A stretch of 29,441 nt of DNA from Rodentibacter caecimuris (GTDB lineage: Bacteria > Pseudomonadota > Gammaproteobacteria > Enterobacterales > Pasteurellaceae): assembly GCF_024622045.1 (NCBI RefSeq), contig NZ_JANKBP010000022.1; one strand, given 5' to 3'. Below the pieces are notes generated by a model that was not told where the DNA came from, searched no databases, and saw only the letters and a program-made list of their open reading frames with translations. How positions within the stretch are numbered: the stretch's first letter is position 1; every line of letters begins with the position of its first letter. Positions 28,120-29,441 of this stretch are shown in pieces. Both the position numbers and the translations under genes were made by a program.

Positions 28120-29441
28120 ATGGCATTACACAATAAACCAGATGAATACATTTTTGCTTCCGAGGCGAAACAGGGTGAAGTAGATAATTTTCCCGATCTA
28201 CCAAGAGGGTGGGGAATTTCTTTTGAGCAAACAGGCGGCATTCCGCCAATGGAATGGTTTAACTACTTATTTAAACGAATAGATGAAAAATATGGTTACT
28301 TAATGCAGCGTGGTTTGTCGGAATGGTCAGCAACACAGGATTATCCTAAAGGCGCTTTTGTGCAACATAAAAACTTAAGTTATAAAGCATTAACAGCGAA
28401 TAAAAGTAAGGAACCGGGAGCAGTGAATGCTGCTGATTGGCAACGATGGGGATTCACGCTAACGGAGATAGCCAAAGCTACGCTTCAGCAAGCGGGCATA
28501 GTCCAATTAAATTCTGCAACCAACAGCACCAGCGAAACGCAAGCGGCAACGCCAAAAGCGGTAAAAACCGTCAAAGACCAACTCGACAGTGTACAACGCA
28601 ATCAGGCTAACTACATCCCAAACAGCAAAAAATCCAATGCGGTTAATAGTGCGTCATCTGATACGGTGGCAACTTCGGTTGCGGTTAAAACAGCTTATGA
28701 CAAAGGAGTGGAAGCAAAAAACGCTGCTGATAATGCTAACAACAATGTAAACAGACGTGCGTTTGGACTTGCATTATCAAACGAGGATTTAAACAGCATT
28801 GCTGTTACCGGCATTTACGGACAATCTTTAAATTCCAACTCAACATCAGCTCGACATTATCCAATAGAACAAGCCGGGAAGCTGATAGTGACTGGAAGCT
28901 CCGGCTTTGGCGCACAGCAGCTTTATATCAGTTATCACGATAATCACATTTATGCGCGAGGGAAAAATCAAAATGGTTGGAGTGACTGGAAACGCATTGA
29001 CGGCTTAAACGGAGTGTCAAAATCGGGCGATACGATGACCGGAAATCTGGTCATTGATACGGATGATTCGTTGCTTAAAGGTAAAAGAAGCGGGGTGAAT
29101 AAATATGCTGTCGGGCTACGAAATAGTACAAGTAACGATGTTGTCGTGCTCAATTATACTGATAATACCTCGATCGAATTGCTTGCGAATTCGGTTTACT
29201 CAAATAAAACGCTTGTCGCGCCGGGAATGATTCTGGAGGATTCTGATTGGACGGGATTAAATATAAAAAATTTATCGGGTCGCTACGTCAGATTTGAAGG
29301 CAATCCTCATTCCGCAACTAACATGCTGACTATTATGTATAGGGAAGCAAACGGAACAAATATTAATACGGTTTCTTTGCGGAAGAAAGGCGGTACGCTG
29401 GCATTACTTGAAGATTTTACCTATCAAAAAATTGGTAATTT
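28120..29441 (+). CDS. Tail fibre protein (3' partial)
   Basis: The frame is open from ATG 28120 (AGAGGTG upstream) to the end of the window, 440 codons without a stop. The N-terminal part (HNKPDEYIFASEAKQGEVDNFPDLPRGWGISFEQTGGIPPMEWFNYLFKRIDEKYGYLMQRG) is a baseplate-attachment domain. A carbohydrate-binding-like WSATQDYPKGAFVQHKNLSYKAL segment follows. Then come two fibre repeats, GIVQLNSATNSTSETQAATPKAV and a degenerate form near residues 170-195, and the fibre motif KSGDTMTGNLVI at about residue 302. Such fibres bind the host surface and vary by exchange; the receptor-binding tip and any fibre chaperone are outside the window. Confidence 0.92.
   Translation, partial: MALHNKPDEYIFASEAKQGEVDNFPDLPRGWGISFEQTGGIPPMEWFNYLFKRIDEKYGYLMQRGLSEWSATQDYPKGAFVQHKNLSYKALTANKSKEPGAVNAADWQRWGFTLTEIAKATLQQAGIVQLNSATNSTSETQAATPKAVKTVKDQLDSVQRNQANYIPNSKKSNAVNSASSDTVATSVAVKTAYDKGVEAKNAADNANNNVNRRAFGLALSNEDLNSIAVTGIYGQSLNSNSTSARHYPIEQAGKLIVTGSSGFGAQQLYISYHDNHIYARGKNQNGWSDWKRIDGLNGVSKSGDTMTGNLVIDTDDSLLKGKRSGVNKYAVGLRNSTSNDVVVLNYTDNTSIELLANSVYSNKTLVAPGMILEDSDWTGLNIKNLSGRYVRFEGNPHSATNMLTIMYREANGTNINTVSLRKKGGTLALLEDFTYQKIGN

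Noticed and set aside
1..29441. CRISPR array, insertion sequence, integrase, attachment site
   Set aside because: No regularly spaced direct repeats, transposase or integrase motifs, or terminal inverted repeats were found; the window is internal to the phage.

Overview
This window is the replication-to-tail part of a temperate contractile-tailed (myovirus-type) phage or prophage of a Pasteurellaceae host. The host assignment rests on three things: five exact copies of the Haemophilus-type DNA-uptake core 9-mer AAGTGCGGT (about 0.15 expected by chance at roughly 40% GC), the AT-rich codon use, and the gene families. No integrase, att site, repressor, tRNA, IS element or CRISPR array is visible, and both ends of the window cut through genes (a DnaB-type helicase on the left, a tail fibre on the right). 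The structural gene order suggests a relative of the Aaphi23-type Pasteurellaceae myoviruses; this is a guess from gene families and was not checked by comparison.

Layout. 1-1787: end of the replication/recombination operon (DnaB-like helicase, N6-adenine methyltransferase, NinB). 1788-3412: a reverse-strand island with a KilA-N protein gene behind a C4-like antisense-RNA leader, and a hicAB toxin-antitoxin pair with its own promoter. 3499-4555: ninG and a Q-type antiterminator. 4552-5424: late promoter, terminator, a 174-aa gene of unknown function and a second terminator. 5425-6784: lysis cassette (holin, GH24 endolysin without signal peptide, Rz, overlapping Rz1). 6826-15884: packaging and head (small and large terminase, portal, MuF with a C-terminal ADP-ribosyltransferase-like domain, a small downstream gene, DUF2213 protease/scaffold, cement protein, DUF2184 major capsid, connector and neck proteins, tail terminator). 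15890-23505: contractile tail and baseplate (DUF3383 sheath-like, DUF3277 tube-like, tail assembly chaperone with a -1 frameshift, tape measure, Dit-like, plug, hub, gp138-type spike, gp25-like). 23506-26392: an accessory insertion splitting the baseplate genes: an AT-rich membrane protein gene, then a second C4-like leader, KilA-N gene and P22-type ant gene. 26393-29441: baseplate J, DUF2612 protein and the tail fibre start.

How it works together. The Q protein probably lets polymerase from the promoter at 4552-4580 read through the many terminator-like hairpins inside the rightward late operon (4632, 5381, 11644, 11688, 17408, perhaps 18365, and those of the inserted modules). The two C4-type leader cassettes resemble the c4-icd-ant immunity operon of phage P1: a short structured RNA precedes antirepressor-type genes. 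Comparing the two copies shows compensatory changes in two helices, which is direct evidence for an RNA structure.

Oddities most worth a second look: the duplicated C4-like leader with covariation; long perfect inverted repeats within the antirepressor-type genes, one matching the conserved C4 loop; the MuF-ART fusion with a possible immunity gene; a portal gene broken at a G6 run; a programmed -1 frameshift candidate at a G8 run; and a scaffold start nested within the DUF2213 gene.
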